From Candidatus Neomicrothrix sp. UBA2517 (GTDB taxonomy: Bacteria; Actinomycetota; Acidimicrobiia; Acidimicrobiales; UBA8592): DNA of 45,633 nt. Below are positions 17,562 to 25,749 of this stretch, piece by piece. The stretch is from positions 35,583 through 81,215 of the forward strand of contig DDNP01000007.1 in assembly GCA_002341185.1 (NCBI GenBank), written 5' to 3'. The position numbers and the translations under genes are program-made. The notes beneath the pieces were generated by a model that was not told where the DNA came from, made no database searches, and worked only from the letters and a program-made list of their open reading frames with translations. The first letter of the stretch is position 1, and each line of letters starts with the position of its first letter.

Positions 17562-17590
17562 GTTAGGGGCCGTCTAAGACGACCCCTAAC
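17562..17590 (-). terminator. hairpin between HU and fabZ
   Basis: GTTAGGGG (17562-17569) pairs with CCCCTAAC (17583-17590), and CGTC (17571-17574) with GACG (17578-17581), leaving a TAA loop and one C/A mismatch. On the minus strand the stem is followed by TCAGTTTT, a weak U-tract. It probably ends or attenuates the HU transcript; it could also act on readthrough into fabZ. Confidence 0.7.
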
Positions 17591-17606
17591 TACTAATCGT
17601 TAAATA

Positions 17607-17891
17607 TCAGGTTGATGCTTTAGCTGCTGCTTTCAGCTTCGAACCTGCTGAGATTTTGATTGTATTTGCTGCTGCAATTTGGATAGTCTCACCTGTCTGA
17701 GGATTTCTACCTGATCTTGCCGCGCGATGTCCTCGTTCGAATGTAAGAAAACCACTTAGCACAATCTTGTCACCACCGCTACAAACGGCACCGGTAACGG
17801 TCTCTTCGAGCCCTTTCAGGACTTTGTCAACGTCACTTTGGCTTACACCAGTGCTACCAGAAATAGCAGCACACAGTTCTGACTTATTCAT
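17607..17891 (-). CDS. hup: HU family DNA-binding protein
   Basis: A 94-residue nucleoid protein that bends DNA as a dimer. The fold is clear: an N-terminal helical half (MNKSELCAAISGSTGVSQ), the strand LSGFLTFERGHRAAR, and the DNA-grasping arm with SGRNPQTGETIQI and its intercalating proline. The C-terminus stops soon after the core (LKAAAKAST), unlike mycobacterial HupB with its long basic tail. The ATG at 17891 is preceded by a perfect AGGAGG, so it should be translated strongly. The 196-bp upstream region holds a 10-bp palindrome ACACATGTGT (17931-17940) next to a possible TATACA -10 box. Confidence 0.95.
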   Translation of the reverse strand: MNKSELCAAISGSTGVSQSDVDKVLKGLEETVTGAVCSGGDKIVLSGFLTFERGHRAARSGRNPQTGETIQIAAANTIKISAGSKLKAAAKAST

Positions 17892-18040
17892 ATTTTCCTC
17901 CTATGCTTCGGGCTTATCCCTTGGCAGTTAACACATGTGTGTATAAAGCTAAATTACACTGTTGTAGCACTTAATGTGGATCATTCGATAAAAAATACCG
18001 TAATCTAGGCACTCTTCTATCTTTACTGCGCCAAAACGGC

Positions 18041-18078
18041 AAAAAAAATTAAGGGCTACCCGAAGGTAGCCCCTAATT
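18041..18078 (-). terminator. rho-independent terminator of the small membrane protein gene
   Basis: On the minus strand a 14-bp stem with one mismatch (AATTAGGGGCTACC / GGTAGCCCTTAATT; 18065-18078 and 18047-18060) closes on a TTCG tetraloop and runs into a stretch of eight T residues (18041-18048). This is a textbook intrinsic terminator, 9 bp past the stop codon of the 18088-18417 gene. Confidence 0.93.
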
Positions 18079-18087
18079 CTTAAAGTT

Positions 18088-18417
18088 TTACCTTCCGAGG
18101 CCTTTCCCAAGAGCAGAAACTGCTGCATCTTTAATTGGCCCAAATGCAAGAATAATAATTGCTAAACCGATATCAGCACCGAAACTACCCATATTGAGTA
18201 CTTCAGTAGCTACACCCCAATCGCCTCCTACAGTGCCACCAACGTCAGTAATTACTACAAACAGGTATGCCCAAATAAGGGATAGGTTTGCGCCGACAAG
18301 AGGGAGGCCCTTAAGCATCCCGCCGACACCGGCAAGGTCAAGAATACTATCTAGCACGGCAATTACACCCTGCAGCAGCATTCCCATAATAAATAGTGTG
18401 ACAATCATGTCCATCAT
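18088..18417 (-). CDS. small integral membrane protein, unknown function
   Basis: A 109-residue protein I do not recognise. It has three hydrophobic stretches: IVTLFIMGMLLQGVIAVL near the N-terminus, SLIWAYLFVVITDVGG in the middle and IGLAIIILAFGPIKDA near the C-terminus. It ends in a short basic tail (ALGKGLGR), is glycine-rich and has no cysteine or histidine. The ATG at 18417 has AAGGAG 11 nt upstream; a TTG at 18447 would put that ribosome binding site inside the gene and is rejected. It stands as its own transcription unit between trpA and HU, with a strong start and a strong terminator, suggesting good expression. Confidence 0.8.
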   Translation of the reverse strand: MMDMIVTLFIMGMLLQGVIAVLDSILDLAGVGGMLKGLPLVGANLSLIWAYLFVVITDVGGTVGGDWGVATEVLNMGSFGADIGLAIIILAFGPIKDAAVSALGKGLGR

Positions 18418-18659
18418 AATTTTGAAAGCTCCTTGTTTAGTAAACAACGGACCAAGATCCTCAACAGTGTTGATTAGCTTGGTTATCTCTAATTTACCCC
18501 TTTTCGAGTCTTCGTGTGACGATAGTTACACCCTAAACAAAAAAAATTTGCTTGCATATACGAAAAACCTTTCTGAGCAGGTAAATCATCGATGCTATTA
18601 TTCGTGAAAAATCTGTTAAAACTAAGTAAAAGTAGCCTTTTTCGCAATTATTTTACGTA

Positions 18660-19445
18660 TTAACTATTATCGAGAGCTGAGCGGAATTCTGAAACTAGCT
18701 TCCCTACGGCTTCTGGACCTCCACCATCTAATAGCTTCTGAACAATAGCTGATCCTACAATGCAACCGTCAGAAACCTCCGCGACTTCCATAGCCTGGTC
18801 AGGATTTCCTATGCCCACACCTACAAGTACTGGTTTTTTAGTGAGTTCCTTACAGCGTCGCGCAATTATTTTTGCACTGTCCGCTAGTTCTTTACGAGCC
18901 CCAGTTGTGCCAAGAAGTCCTACTGCATAGACAAAACCTCTTGATTCATTACAAATTTTCTTAAGATGAATATCAGTAGTTGTGGGAGCTGCTAGCAAAA
19001 TAGCTTCCCTGCCGTGCGAGGCCGCAGCGTCTACCCATGGACCGGCTTCAACTAAAGGCAAATCAGGAAGAATAATTCCTGAAATTCTGGCTTCGTTTAG
19101 ATTATAAGCAAATCTTTCAAGACCAAAGCGGTAGACGACATTGTAATAAGTCATTACCGCAAGAGGAATATCGACATCAAGTGAGGCAACTTCATCAATT
19201 ATTTGTAAGGGGCTTACCCCTGCAGATAGCACTAAATCATTCGCTTCTTGTATTGTTGGACCATCCATCACGGGGTCTGAAAATGGAATTCCGATTTCTA
19301 TGGCATCAGCTCCCGCTTCAGCCGCTGCTGAGATTGACTCTAAATACCCATTGAATCCTCCAGTAATGTAAGGGACGAGGCATTTACGTTCGGCTTTAAT
19401 CACCTGAAGGAGAGTATCTTCAACTCCTTCTTCTCGCTGGGTCAT
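18660..19445 (-). CDS. trpA: tryptophan synthase alpha subunit
   Basis: TrpA splits indole-3-glycerol phosphate into indole and glyceraldehyde 3-phosphate, and the indole passes through a tunnel to TrpB. The 261-residue TIM barrel has the catalytic acids Glu50 (AIEIGIPFSDP) and Asp61 (VMDGPTIQ), and the phosphate-binding GIGNPDQ and GSAIV turns. Its ATG overlaps the trpB stop as ATGA. It is the last gene of the his-trp unit. The 240-bp region downstream shows no clear hairpin terminator on this strand. Confidence 0.97.
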   Translation of the reverse strand: MTQREEGVEDTLLQVIKAERKCLVPYITGGFNGYLESISAAAEAGADAIEIGIPFSDPVMDGPTIQEANDLVLSAGVSPLQIIDEVASLDVDIPLAVMTYYNVVYRFGLERFAYNLNEARISGIILPDLPLVEAGPWVDAAASHGREAILLAAPTTTDIHLKKICNESRGFVYAVGLLGTTGARKELADSAKIIARRCKELTKKPVLVGVGIGNPDQAMEVAEVSDGCIVGSAIVQKLLDGGGPEAVGKLVSEFRSALDNS

Positions 19446-20596
19446 CCAATAACTTCCATCATCTGAATTGCATCTTTATCTCCGCGACCAGAGAGGTTCA
19501 ACAAAACATTTTTCCCTGAGAGGTATCCTCTTTCTCTACTCATCCATGCAAGAGCGTGAGCAGGCTCTAATGCAGGTATTATTCCCTCTGTCCTAGCAAG
19601 TAATTGAAAGGCATCAACTACCTCTTTGTCATTAACTTTTTCGTATCTAGCTCTTCCGGTTTCTGCTAGATGTGCATGCTCTGGCCCAATTCCTGGGTAA
19701 TCCAATCCGGCTGAAATTGATTCAGCCTCTAGCACCTGACCCCATTCATCTTGCAACAAATACGATAAGGAGCCATGGACAACACCAGGAATTCCTCTAT
19801 CTACAGCCGCCCCACCTGCGGGTTCAACTCCTATAAGCTCTGAATCTGTATCAACAAACCCAGAAAATATTCCTAAAGCGTTGGAACCGCCTCCAACGCA
19901 GGCTGTTACTACATCTGGGTTTCCTCCCAATAATTCTTGACATTGAGAATAGGCTTCAATGCCAATAACTCTATGGAATTCTCTCACCATCCAAGGATAC
20001 GGATGTGGGCCCATTGCTGAACCAAGGCAATAGTGGGAATCCTCTACGGTGGCCACCCAATCTCTCATAGCTTCGTTTATGGCGTCTTTTAGAGTTCTAC
20101 TCCCAGATAAGGCCGGCCGAACATCAGCTCCCAGTAAATGCATTCTGAATACATTTAGTTTTTGCCTTTCAATATCTACTTCACCCATATAAACGACGCA
20201 ATCCATCCCAAATAAAGCAGCTGCAGTTGCTGTTGCGACGCCATGTTGCCCAGCTCCTGTTTCTGCAACCAATCTAGTTTTCCCCATTCGTTTGGCTAAG
20301 AGAGCTTGGCCAAGGACGTTATTAATTTTATGAGAGCCTGTGTGATTCAAATCCTCGCGCTTAAGGAGTATTCTGTAACCGAGTTCCTCAGATAACCTTT
20401 CACATATCGTTATTGGAGACGGTCGCCCTGCGTAGTCTTTGAGAAGTGCACTGAGTTCTTCTCTGAAACCTGCTGAGCCCCATGCTTCCCTGAAAGCTTT
20501 TTCAAGTTCTTGACATGCAGGAATTAATGTTTCCGGAACAAACATCCCACCAAAGTTACCAAATCTGCCGTCACCGGTAGGATCCATCATTGCCAT
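19442..20596 (-). CDS. trpB: tryptophan synthase beta subunit
   Basis: TrpB is the PLP enzyme that joins indole and serine into tryptophan. The PLP lysine is in HTGSHKINNVLGQAL, the phosphate cradle in GGGSNALG, and ETGAGQHGVA is the conserved catalytic-loop stretch. I start at the ATG at 20596 (384 residues), which has AGAGGA seven bases upstream; a TTG at 20614 would place that site inside the gene. The start overlaps the end of trpF by 10 bp, so trpF, trpB and trpA are translationally linked. Confidence 0.97.
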   Translation of the reverse strand: MAMMDPTGDGRFGNFGGMFVPETLIPACQELEKAFREAWGSAGFREELSALLKDYAGRPSPITICERLSEELGYRILLKREDLNHTGSHKINNVLGQALLAKRMGKTRLVAETGAGQHGVATATAAALFGMDCVVYMGEVDIERQKLNVFRMHLLGADVRPALSGSRTLKDAINEAMRDWVATVEDSHYCLGSAMGPHPYPWMVREFHRVIGIEAYSQCQELLGGNPDVVTACVGGGSNALGIFSGFVDTDSELIGVEPAGGAAVDRGIPGVVHGSLSYLLQDEWGQVLEAESISAGLDYPGIGPEHAHLAETGRARYEKVNDKEVVDAFQLLARTEGIIPALEPAHALAWMSRERGYLSGKNVLLNLSGRGDKDAIQMMEVIG

Positions 20597-21270
20597 GTTG
20601 GGTCCTCTTTCCAATCATAGGGTTCGTCTGTATTACTCCCATTATTACCGATACCTTGTTGGCTATGACTAGTTTTCTTTGCCTCTTTGATGAAATCTCT
20701 AACCAGAATTGGGTCCTTTACTCCTGCTCTTCGCTCGACTCCGGACGCTACATCAACACCCCAAGGCCTTACCTTTCGGATTCCTTCAGCAACATTTTGA
20801 GGCGTTAGGCCACCTGCAAGAATCAATGGAACTCCTTCGGGAGCATTTTCTGCCATTTGCCAATCAAAAATTTCACCTTCGCCAGGAGTTTCGGAGTCAA
20901 CTAAAACAGCATCCGCACCGAAATCTCTTGCGTTGTAGAATGCTTGAGAACCTGCTGATACTGCTTTAAAAACAGTGCGTACTTCTTGCTTTATTCTTAT
21001 TACGTGTTCGGCCGGTTCAACACCGTGCAATTGCGCTGCCATGAGACCTGCTTCATTGGTTATTTCAATGACTCTTTCCGGCAATTCATTCTGGAAAATT
21101 CCTACGGTGAGTACATCAGGGGGTAATCTTCGGGCAATGTCTAAAGCTCGTTGCACTGCTACTTTGCGTTTTGACCCGTTGACGAAGTTGAACCCTAGAG
21201 CGTCTGCTCCCACTGCGATTGACAGCAGTGCGTCTTCTTCATTAGTTATCCCACAAATTTTAACGAACAT
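20587..21270 (-). CDS. trpF: phosphoribosylanthranilate isomerase
   Basis: TrpF converts phosphoribosylanthranilate to its carbinolamine-type ketone by an Amadori rearrangement. The TIM barrel is recognised from VKICGIT (catalytic Cys6), GFNFV, QLHG and GVDVASGVE (catalytic Asp). After about residue 200 there is a hydrophilic tail (SHSQQGIGNNGSN onward) that looks disordered and overlaps trpB. Its presence is notable because many actinobacteria lack trpF and use the two-substrate enzyme PriA encoded at hisA. The ATG is at 21270; 45 bp separate it from the trpC stop. Confidence 0.95.
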   Translation of the reverse strand: MFVKICGITNEEDALLSIAVGADALGFNFVNGSKRKVAVQRALDIARRLPPDVLTVGIFQNELPERVIEITNEAGLMAAQLHGVEPAEHVIRIKQEVRTVFKAVSAGSQAFYNARDFGADAVLVDSETPGEGEIFDWQMAENAPEGVPLILAGGLTPQNVAEGIRKVRPWGVDVASGVERRAGVKDPILVRDFIKEAKKTSHSQQGIGNNGSNTDEPYDWKEDPTWQ

Positions 21271-21315
21271 AATTTGACGTTATCGGAAATTAGGACTTGT
21301 GGAAAGGTTTCGGAT

Positions 21316-22101
21316 TCAGAGATTACGAAGTTCTGTAATTAGATTTTTTGGGTTTTCTGACTTCACTAATGCCTCCCCTATTAAAACAGCATCGAAACCT
21401 GCTGATTTGAGGGGCGTAGCATCAGAGAGCGCCTTAATTCCACTCTCAGCTATCTTGACTATTTCGTCTGGTATTTCTGCGACTACACGCAATGCCCTAG
21501 TTTGGTCGACATCAAAGCTTCTCAGGTCTCGCTGATTTACCCCTATCATCTTCGCTCCAGCTTGAAGCGCCATCTCTACCTCAGCTTCATCATGTGCTTC
21601 CACTAGCGAATCTAAACCTAAATGACCACAGAATTCTATGTATTCAGCCAGTTGTTCTCTACCTAAAGCAGCAACGATCAACAACACGCAACTCGCTCCC
21701 ATTATTTTTGCATCAAAGATATCGCGTAGGTCAACGGTGAAATCCTTACGCAATATCGGTATCTTCACTGTTCGCCTAACATCAATCAGGTCTTGTTGCG
21801 AACCACCAAAGTGTTCAGAGTCTGTTAAAACCGAAATGCATGCTGCGCCTCCGCTCGCATAGATTTGTGCTAATTCAACCGCATCCAAATCACCTTTGAG
21901 TAATCCTTTCGATGGCGACTTTCTTTTGATTTCCGCAATTATTGATAGACCATTTTGTTTTCTAATTTGATCTTTAAAGCTAATAACATTATCTGTTCTT
22001 TTAGGAAGCTCGTTCAATAGTTTGGTAAGCGACCTTGAATCTTTTTTTGCTCTTTCTCTGTGGTAGGCGAGTATCGAATCTAGATAGGTTTCTTTCGTCA
22101 T
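21316..22101 (-). CDS. trpC: indole-3-glycerol phosphate synthase
   Basis: TrpC closes the indole ring by decarboxylation of the deoxyribulose phosphate made by TrpF. The 261-residue barrel has the N-terminal helix segment YLDSILAYHRER, the lysine-rich IAEIKRKSPSKG that binds substrate, ILRKDF and IGVNQRDL with active-site residues, and AESGI near the end. It is a stand-alone enzyme, not fused to TrpF as in E. coli. It follows the ygfZ stop after 17 bp on the same strand. Confidence 0.96.
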   Translation of the reverse strand: MTKETYLDSILAYHRERAKKDSRSLTKLLNELPKRTDNVISFKDQIRKQNGLSIIAEIKRKSPSKGLLKGDLDAVELAQIYASGGAACISVLTDSEHFGGSQQDLIDVRRTVKIPILRKDFTVDLRDIFDAKIMGASCVLLIVAALGREQLAEYIEFCGHLGLDSLVEAHDEAEVEMALQAGAKMIGVNQRDLRSFDVDQTRALRVVAEIPDEIVKIAESGIKALSDATPLKSAGFDAVLIGEALVKSENPKNLITELRNL

Positions 22102-22118
22102 CGCTTCTATGACCTTCT

Positions 22119-22997
22119 TCAGCCTAGAAAGTCTTTTGGCGAATTTACGAATACTTCTTTTCCTTCTATTTTCCCAACCGTAGGTGACGTTACATTTCGA
22201 GATAGGTATGCTAGCCCTACTGTTAAGTCACCTTCTTTAGCAACTGAGGTAATTGCTCCTGCCAATTTCTCATTTACTTCTACTTGATTTCCTATTGAAA
22301 AATTGTGATTAGATGCAATTAACAAAAGGTTACGGGGGGTGTTATTACCCCTACTGTCAATTCTTGCAACAAGTTCTTGACCGGTGTAGCAACCTTTCGT
22401 AAATGAAACGCTTAATTCAATTAATCCGGTTTCGGCTGGAATGATCTTCTCATGCAATTCTGAGCCCATTCTTGGAACGCAATTAAGTATCCTCATAAAA
22501 TCATAAGATCGTTGCGATTCCGGAAATTCTTGAAAGATCAGTCTGGCATTCGGCCCGATCAAATCAAAGCTATCGCAGAGCGACCATGGTGATTGAGTTG
22601 AAATTTGCTGCGAACCTGACTTTTCAGAAAAGGAGTATGCGTTTCTTCCCCAAACTGAAACCCAATCCCATTTTTCAAGAGAAAGCTCGCAGTCAGTTCT
22701 TATTTTAAACCGAAGGAGTCTTGAAAGTACCCCTTGTCCGAATGCTTGATCGACATCAAGGAGAAAATGGTCCTCATTAACCATGGTAACCCTTAGCCAT
22801 GAGTTAACTTTCCCATCAGGATTAAGGAGGAATGACCAGAGTGATTCATTTTTTTTCATTGTAAAAATATCTTGTGTGAGTTGACCTTGAAGATATTTCC
22901 CGGCCTCAGGCCCTACAACTCGGATTACATCTCTTTCTAATCCGAACGCAACTGTCTCCTCTTCATAGCTTTGTAAGACTTTTTTAATAGCTTCCAT
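22119..22997 (-). CDS. ygfZ: YgfZ/GcvT-like folate-binding protein
   Basis: A 292-residue relative of the glycine-cleavage T protein. The diagnostic motif KGCYTGQE lies at residues 201-208, with the conserved cysteine. Family members bind tetrahydrofolate and help make or repair iron-sulfur enzymes. The N-terminal half VIRVVGPEAGKYLQGQLTQD is also typical. The ATG at 22997 lies inside the last 14 bp of trpE, so it is translated with the trp genes. No step of tryptophan synthesis needs it; its position may only reflect shared expression. Confidence 0.88.
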   Translation of the reverse strand: MEAIKKVLQSYEEETVAFGLERDVIRVVGPEAGKYLQGQLTQDIFTMKKNESLWSFLLNPDGKVNSWLRVTMVNEDHFLLDVDQAFGQGVLSRLLRFKIRTDCELSLEKWDWVSVWGRNAYSFSEKSGSQQISTQSPWSLCDSFDLIGPNARLIFQEFPESQRSYDFMRILNCVPRMGSELHEKIIPAETGLIELSVSFTKGCYTGQELVARIDSRGNNTPRNLLLIASNHNFSIGNQVEVNEKLAGAITSVAKEGDLTVGLAYLSRNVTSPTVGKIEGKEVFVNSPKDFLG

Positions 22998-24495
22998 TAT
23001 TTCGGACTCGTGTCATCTCTTCTGCAGGCTTAACTGCGGATATAAGTGCTTTGGCTTTTTCCCAGCATTCATTATATTCGGCAATTGGGTCACTATCTGC
23101 GACGATACCAGCACCGGCTTGAACTGAAGCTCCTTGAGGAGTAATAACCATCGTCCTAATTGCTATGGCATTATCTAAGTTCCCATTGAAGTCCAGATAT
23201 CCAACAATTCCGGCGTATGGACCCCGCTTACTCTTTTCCAGTTCATCAATTATTTGCATTGCACGGACCTTAGGCGCACCAGAAACTGTACCTGCAGGAA
23301 AAGCGGCCTTTATGACATCAATCGGTTCGTAGGTATTTCCTAGCTTGCCTGAAACTTGGGATGTCAAGTGCATTACATGACTGTAACGCTCCAAGGTCTT
23401 CAGCTCATCAACTTGAAGTGTTCCATACTCGCAGATTCTACCTAGATCATTTCTAGCGAGATCAACTAGCATAATATGTTCCGCTAATTCCTTCGGGTCT
23501 TCCCTAAGGCTATCCGCCAGGGCTTGATCCTCAGCTTGTGAAGATCCACGTTTTCTTGTCCCAGCTATGGGGCGACTTATTACCGTTTCGTCTCTTAATT
23601 GGATTAACGGCTCAGGGGAACAGCCGACAAGGGTAACTTCTGCATTTTTTACGAAAAACATATATGGACTTGGATTAATTTGCCGCAGGACTCTGTACAC
23701 ATCGAAATGGTTAGCATCGAGATCAAAGTTAAATCGTTGCGAAAGCACCACTTGAAAAATATCACCTTTAACGATGTAATCTTTAGCTTGTTCTACAATC
23801 TCGCAGTACTCATCTCTTGACATAGTTTTAGAAATGTTTTTTAAATCTTCGTCTAATTGAGGTGGGTCCAACAAGGGCTCAGATAATGGTTTTGCTCCGT
23901 CAAGCATCAACGAATTTAAGCGGGATTTTGCTTGATTATATGAGTCTGTGATTTCAGATTTTGTGCTTACTGGATCAATAATGGTGTTTACAATTAAAAA
24001 AACTCTTTGACTCCAGTGATCAAAGGCTACTACTTCTCCGATGACAGATAATATCGCATCCGGCACTAGAAGATCATCAATTGCAGGCGTGGGTAGATCC
24101 TCAATCTCTCTGATAGTGTCGTAGCCGAGGTAGCCGAGCAGGCCACTAAACATCGGAGGAAAGTTGTCAATCAGTGGTGCTGATAGCTTCTGTTGCAGTG
24201 TTCTAATAAATTCAAGAATTTGTCCATCATTTTGAAACTCAAGGGGGTTATCACCTTCGATTACAAGTTCACTGTTTATTTTCTTGATCGTTAGAAGTGG
24301 GTTTCTTCCAATGAATGACCAACGGCTCCATCTTTCTCCATGTTCGACTGACTCAAGAAGGAATCCAGAGTTGTTGCCTACAATTCTTTCAAAAGCTGAC
24401 ACAGGGGTTACTAAGTCAGCAACTAGCTCTCTCCAGACAGGTATTACAGTATGTTCCTTTGAATGCTCAATGAATTGTTCGAGCGTTGATTGCAT
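22984..24495 (-). CDS. trpE: anthranilate synthase component I
   Basis: TrpE makes anthranilate from chorismate with ammonia supplied by the glutaminase TrpG. The chorismate-binding domain shows GTRKRGSS, HIMLVDLARNDLGR and FPAGTVSGAPKVRA. The N-terminal LLESVEHGERWSRWSF carries the LLES element that binds tryptophan for feedback inhibition. I start at the ATG at 24495 (503 residues), one base after the GroES-like stop; an open frame to 24549 would overlap that gene. trpG and trpD are not in the window, so they must be elsewhere. Confidence 0.96.
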   Translation of the reverse strand: MQSTLEQFIEHSKEHTVIPVWRELVADLVTPVSAFERIVGNNSGFLLESVEHGERWSRWSFIGRNPLLTIKKINSELVIEGDNPLEFQNDGQILEFIRTLQQKLSAPLIDNFPPMFSGLLGYLGYDTIREIEDLPTPAIDDLLVPDAILSVIGEVVAFDHWSQRVFLIVNTIIDPVSTKSEITDSYNQAKSRLNSLMLDGAKPLSEPLLDPPQLDEDLKNISKTMSRDEYCEIVEQAKDYIVKGDIFQVVLSQRFNFDLDANHFDVYRVLRQINPSPYMFFVKNAEVTLVGCSPEPLIQLRDETVISRPIAGTRKRGSSQAEDQALADSLREDPKELAEHIMLVDLARNDLGRICEYGTLQVDELKTLERYSHVMHLTSQVSGKLGNTYEPIDVIKAAFPAGTVSGAPKVRAMQIIDELEKSKRGPYAGIVGYLDFNGNLDNAIAIRTMVITPQGASVQAGAGIVADSDPIAEYNECWEKAKALISAVKPAEEMTRVRNNGSY

Positions 24496-24496
24496 T

Positions 24497-24916
24497 CTAG
24501 AGGTACAGCCCTGTTGATCCCTGATCAAGACGTTCAGCTGCCACAGCATGAACGTCTCTTTCCCTAAGAATTATGTAGTCGCTTCCTCTGACTTCGACTT
24601 CGTATCTATCGTCAGGGTTAAACAAAACTTGATCTCCTATTTCCATTGTCCTTACATTTGGCCCGGTTGCTTTAACTTCAGCCCAGGCTAGTCTTCGGGA
24701 GACTTGTGCTGTTGCTGGTATAAGAATTCCTCCAGATGAACGTCTTTCCCCGTCTTCTCCTGGCATCACCACGAGTATTCTGTCATTTAACATCTTCACT
24801 GGAAGTCTCTCAGAAGGCGAAGGAACATCTTGTTTAGTCTTCTTTGGATTTGGCGTTGTCCCAGAGGTGCTTTTAGTCGAATTTGATTTTTTTGTAGTTT
24901 CTTTCTTTTCCGTCAC
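24497..24916 (-). CDS. GroES-like (Cpn10) protein ending in GLYL
   Basis: A 139-residue protein with three parts. Residues 1-39 are a hydrophilic Lys/Ser/Thr/Pro tail. Residues 40-126 match the chaperonin-10 barrel: VKMLNDRILVV, then EDGERRSSGGILIPATA at the mobile-loop position with an ILI tripeptide that could touch a GroEL ring, and DYIILRERDVHAV at the end. A short linker then leads to the last four residues GLYL. That end resembles the hydrophobic-Tyr-X tails by which ring activators dock on 20S proteasomes. The start is GTG at 24916; an ATG at 24790 would remove the tail. It sits between hisF and trpE, apart from any groEL. Confidence 0.85.
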   Translation of the reverse strand: MTEKKETTKKSNSTKSTSGTTPNPKKTKQDVPSPSERLPVKMLNDRILVVMPGEDGERRSSGGILIPATAQVSRRLAWAEVKATGPNVRTMEIGDQVLFNPDDRYEVEVRGSDYIILRERDVHAVAAERLDQGSTGLYL

Positions 24917-24975
24917 GTTCTCAAGTTATCTTGATCTAAGACAAGTAACGACTTAGGCGAAAACCTTTTAGATCC

Positions 24976-25749
24976 CTACGCAGGTCTCACTGAAATTCCG
25001 CATCCTGCAAGATAGTCTTTAACTTCTTTGATAGTTAATTCGCCATAGTGAAAGACGCTCGCAGCTAACAATGCATCTGCTCTTCCTTCCAATGCCCCTT
25101 GCAAGAAATGTTCTAATTCCCCAACCCCTCCACTTGCGATTATCGGGAGGCTAGTAGATCGTGAAACAGACGATGTCAATACACAATCGAATCCATCTTT
25201 AGTCCCATCGCGCCCCATAGAAGTGAGCAGAATCTCTCCAGCCCCCAATTCTTCACCCCTTTGGGCCCAGCTAACTACATCTAAGCCAGTTGATGTTCTC
25301 CCACCGTTTACATAAACCTCGTAACCAGATTTGCATTCATGTGCATTGGATTTTTTTGCATCAATTGCTAACACAACTGACTGATTTCCAAATTCTGATG
25401 CTATTTCAGAAATTAATTTTGGTCTTTTGACGGCAGCAGTGTTTACTGAAACCTTTTCTGCCCCTTCGCGCAAAAGCTTTCTTGCATCACCAACGCTACG
25501 GATTCCTCCACCGATTGTGAACGGGATGAAAACCTCCTCTGCACATCGACGAACCAGATCAAATACTATCTTTCGTTTGTCTGATGATGCGGTTATATCT
25601 AAGAATACAATTTCGTCGGCCCCCTCTTGGTCATATTTCGAGGCGAGCTCGACTGGATCACCAGCGTCTTTGAGGTCGAGAAAGTTGGTCCCTTTGACTA
25701 CCCTTCCATCTGCCACATCAAGGCATGGAATAATTCGCACGTTAGTCAT
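24976..25749 (-). CDS. hisF: imidazole glycerol phosphate synthase cyclase subunit
   Basis: HisF uses ammonia from HisH to turn PRFAR into imidazole glycerol phosphate and AICAR. The half-barrel repeats are clear: catalytic Asp11 in IPCLDVADGRVVKG and Asp130 in VVLAIDAKKS, with phosphate-binding TIGGGIRS and ASGGVG. The length of 257 is normal. The ATG at 25749 overlaps the end of hisA by 8 bp. A 59-bp gap, the largest in this part of the operon, separates it from the GroES-like gene. Confidence 0.97.
   Translation of the reverse strand: MTNVRIIPCLDVADGRVVKGTNFLDLKDAGDPVELASKYDQEGADEIVFLDITASSDKRKIVFDLVRRCAEEVFIPFTIGGGIRSVGDARKLLREGAEKVSVNTAAVKRPKLISEIASEFGNQSVVLAIDAKKSNAHECKSGYEVYVNGGRTSTGLDVVSWAQRGEELGAGEILLTSMGRDGTKDGFDCVLTSSVSRSTSLPIIASGGVGELEHFLQGALEGRADALLAASVFHYGELTIKEVKDYLAGCGISVRPA

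Noticed and set aside
17949..18149. 66-residue minus-strand reading frame
   Set aside because: It spans the terminator of the membrane protein gene and part of that gene in another frame, with no ribosome binding site.
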